A program made the translations under genes and the position numbers. Shown here in pieces: positions 62,836-64,000 of a stretch of 64,000 nt of DNA; within the stretch, counting starts at the first letter, position 1, and each line of letters starts with the position of its first letter. The notes beneath the pieces were generated by a model. The model searched no databases. It was not told where the DNA came from and worked only from the letters and a program-made list of their open reading frames with translations. The DNA is from an uncultured Prevotellaceae bacterium (GTDB lineage Bacteria; Bacteroidota; Bacteroidia; Bacteroidales; Bacteroidaceae): positions 1-64,000 of the forward strand of contig CAMKTJ010000007.1 of the NCBI GenBank assembly GCA_946415645.1. Direction: 5' to 3'.

Positions 62836-63578
62836 AAGTCGCCATAAAAATAACACTACTTCTACTGGTTGTAGGCTATCTGATATTCGCCATTGTAGAA
62901 TTCTCCCAGCGCACTGAGGAGCGTGTCTGCGAGGCCGTTGATATCGAGATAACAGACAGCCTGGAGGGCGGATTCGTAACAGAGGATTACATTCATGGCA
63001 TCCTGACAAAGAACAAAGTCTTTGCCGAGGGGAAGAAGCTAAGTGGCATTGACATACAAGGGCTGGAGGAAACACTTAAGAATGACCCTTATATTGACAG
63101 CGCCAGATGCTACTGTTCTGCGGCAAGCCATCTGTGTATATACATAATCCCGCAACGGCCCGTTCTTCATGTCATACAGAACAACGGGGACAATTACTAC
63201 CTTGATGGTAGCGGTGCCACCATGCCAGTAGAGAACATGAACATAGACCTTTGCCTAGCAACGGGTAATATCACAAAGGACTATGCAAAGAAGAACCTAA
63301 TGGAACTGGCCAAATTCATCTACAAGGATGAGTTCTGGGATAAACAGATAGAGCAAATCCATGTAACAGACAAACACGAGATAGAGTTATACCCCAGAGT
63401 TGGCGAACACGTGATTATTCTGGGAACACCAGACAATTTCAGAGAAAAACTAGAGAAACTGATGATTTTTTACAAGAACGGCCTCAGCAAAACAGGATGG
63501 AACAAATACTCCATTATTAATCTGTCATATGACGGGCAGATAGTATGTACCAAGAAAGATAACACAAAAAAATTATAG
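62832..63578 (+). CDS. ftsQ: Cell division protein FtsQ
   Basis: 248 residues. Short cytoplasmic end, one membrane helix (about 5-21, ITLLLLVVGYLIFAIVE) and a periplasmic POTRA/FtsQ domain (about 35-110: DSLEGGFVTEDYIHGILTKN, GLEETLKNDPYIDSARCYCS), then the beta domain. FtsQ links early and late divisome proteins. Conserved place between murC and ftsA supports the call, because FtsQ sequences diverge strongly. Confidence 0.9.
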   Translation: MKVAIKITLLLLVVGYLIFAIVEFSQRTEERVCEAVDIEITDSLEGGFVTEDYIHGILTKNKVFAEGKKLSGIDIQGLEETLKNDPYIDSARCYCSAASHLCIYIIPQRPVLHVIQNNGDNYYLDGSGATMPVENMNIDLCLATGNITKDYAKKNLMELAKFIYKDEFWDKQIEQIHVTDKHEIELYPRVGEHVIILGTPDNFREKLEKLMIFYKNGLSKTGWNKYSIINLSYDGQIVCTKKDNTKKL

Positions 63579-63581
63579 ACT

Positions 63582-64000
63582 ATGGGAGCAGAAAAGGACA
63601 TTATCGTTGCCGTGGAACTAGGTTCCACCGCCATTCGTGCCATTGCTGGTAAAAGGGAACCAGACGGTACCATGCGAATCTTAGCAATTGCTCAAGAGGA
63701 AACTACTGATTCTATTCGTAAAGGACTGGTTGACAACATCGACAAGACAACACAGGCCATATCGCATGTTGTAAAGAAAATCAATGAGGAACTGGGCATC
63801 TATGTCACACGAGTATTTGTGGGATTGTCCGGTCAGTCACTGAGGACAATGGAAAACAAAGTTCCATACCAGTTCGCAGAAAAAACCATCATCACCAATG
63901 ATGTAATCGACCAACTCAAGGAAATCAATAACGACGTAGTATATCCCCAGGCTAAGATCCACGATGTAATCCCACAAGAGTACAGGATAGGAAACCGCAA
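63582..64000 (+). CDS. ftsA: Cell division protein FtsA, 3' end outside window
   Basis: The first 139 codons are visible from ATG 63582. Actin-like phosphate-1 loop IVAVELGSTAIRAIAG, then a shuttle-domain start (IRKGLVDNIDKTTQAISHVV, then VFVGLSGQSLRTMENKVPYQ). FtsA tethers FtsZ filaments to the membrane. ftsZ should follow outside the window. Confidence 0.95.
   Translation, partial: MGAEKDIIVAVELGSTAIRAIAGKREPDGTMRILAIAQEETTDSIRKGLVDNIDKTTQAISHVVKKINEELGIYVTRVFVGLSGQSLRTMENKVPYQFAEKTIITNDVIDQLKEINNDVVYPQAKIHDVIPQEYRIGNR

Overview
The window is chromosomal DNA from a member of the Bacteroidales, most likely Prevotella or a close relative. The evidence is promoters of the Bacteroidetes form TTTG-N19/20-TAnnTTTG, many secreted proteins with type IX secretion (T9SS) C-terminal signals, family-specific domains (BACON, BspA-like repeats, PCMD, calycin-like, Lnb/DUF4105, DUF4292), a GlsB/GlsA-type lipid pair and a division/cell-wall (dcw) cluster without murF. 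No phage, insertion sequence or CRISPR array was seen.

Layout. 1-10.8 kb is housekeeping: a cut-off SPFH gene with nfeD, a membrane-anchored HTH regulator, the run sppA-lpxK-purine nucleoside phosphorylase-thiL, tRNA-Phe, then a reverse operon of two paralogous Na+-dependent transporters and a ComEA-like protein. 10.8-12.2 kb holds a VanZ-like gene, a long structured non-coding RNA with its own promoter and terminator, and a LytTR-only regulator. 12.5-29.3 kb is the striking accessory region: a 2265-residue secreted rod with dockerin, cohesin-like and sorting domains; a double cohesin-like/dockerin protein; a single cohesin-like protein; a small secreted protein; a BACON/metallophosphoesterase/FN3/LamG protein; and a BspA-like/tyrosine-phosphatase protein. 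Two microproteins of 50-55 residues follow secreted genes here.

29.4-33 kb is a reverse operon: acyl-CoA ligase, prfB, a 44-residue membrane peptide and a CYTH phosphatase. argE-like follows on the plus strand. 34.2-42.2 kb is a reverse operon of eight genes: a small exported protein, glsA- and glsB-like acyltransferases, dgt, dut, a TPR protein, a DUF4292 lipoprotein and an EnvC-like amidase activator. After a membrane AraC regulator, 43.7-49.6 kb is a second surface cluster: PCMD lipoprotein, outer-membrane barrel, calycin-like protein, Lnb-family protein, Ig-like/jelly-roll T9SS cargo and a third microprotein. A cyclophilin leads to the dcw cluster mraZ-rsmH-ftsL-pbp-murE-mraY-murD-ftsW-murG-murC-ftsQ-ftsA (cut by the window edge).

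Three patterns cut across the genes. First, at least eight intergenic spacers, one stretch inside thiL and the 3' end of murE consist of degenerate tandem repeats with a strict 7-bp period but unrelated sequences. Second, three related acidic microproteins (MKKxYxxP...) are each encoded just downstream of a gene whose product ends in the T9SS-type motif YNxxGQxxxKAQxG. Third, two TGGGG boxes 10 bp apart sit in front of mraZ, matching the known E. coli MraZ operator layout. Functional statements rest on motif recognition by eye; no database search was run.
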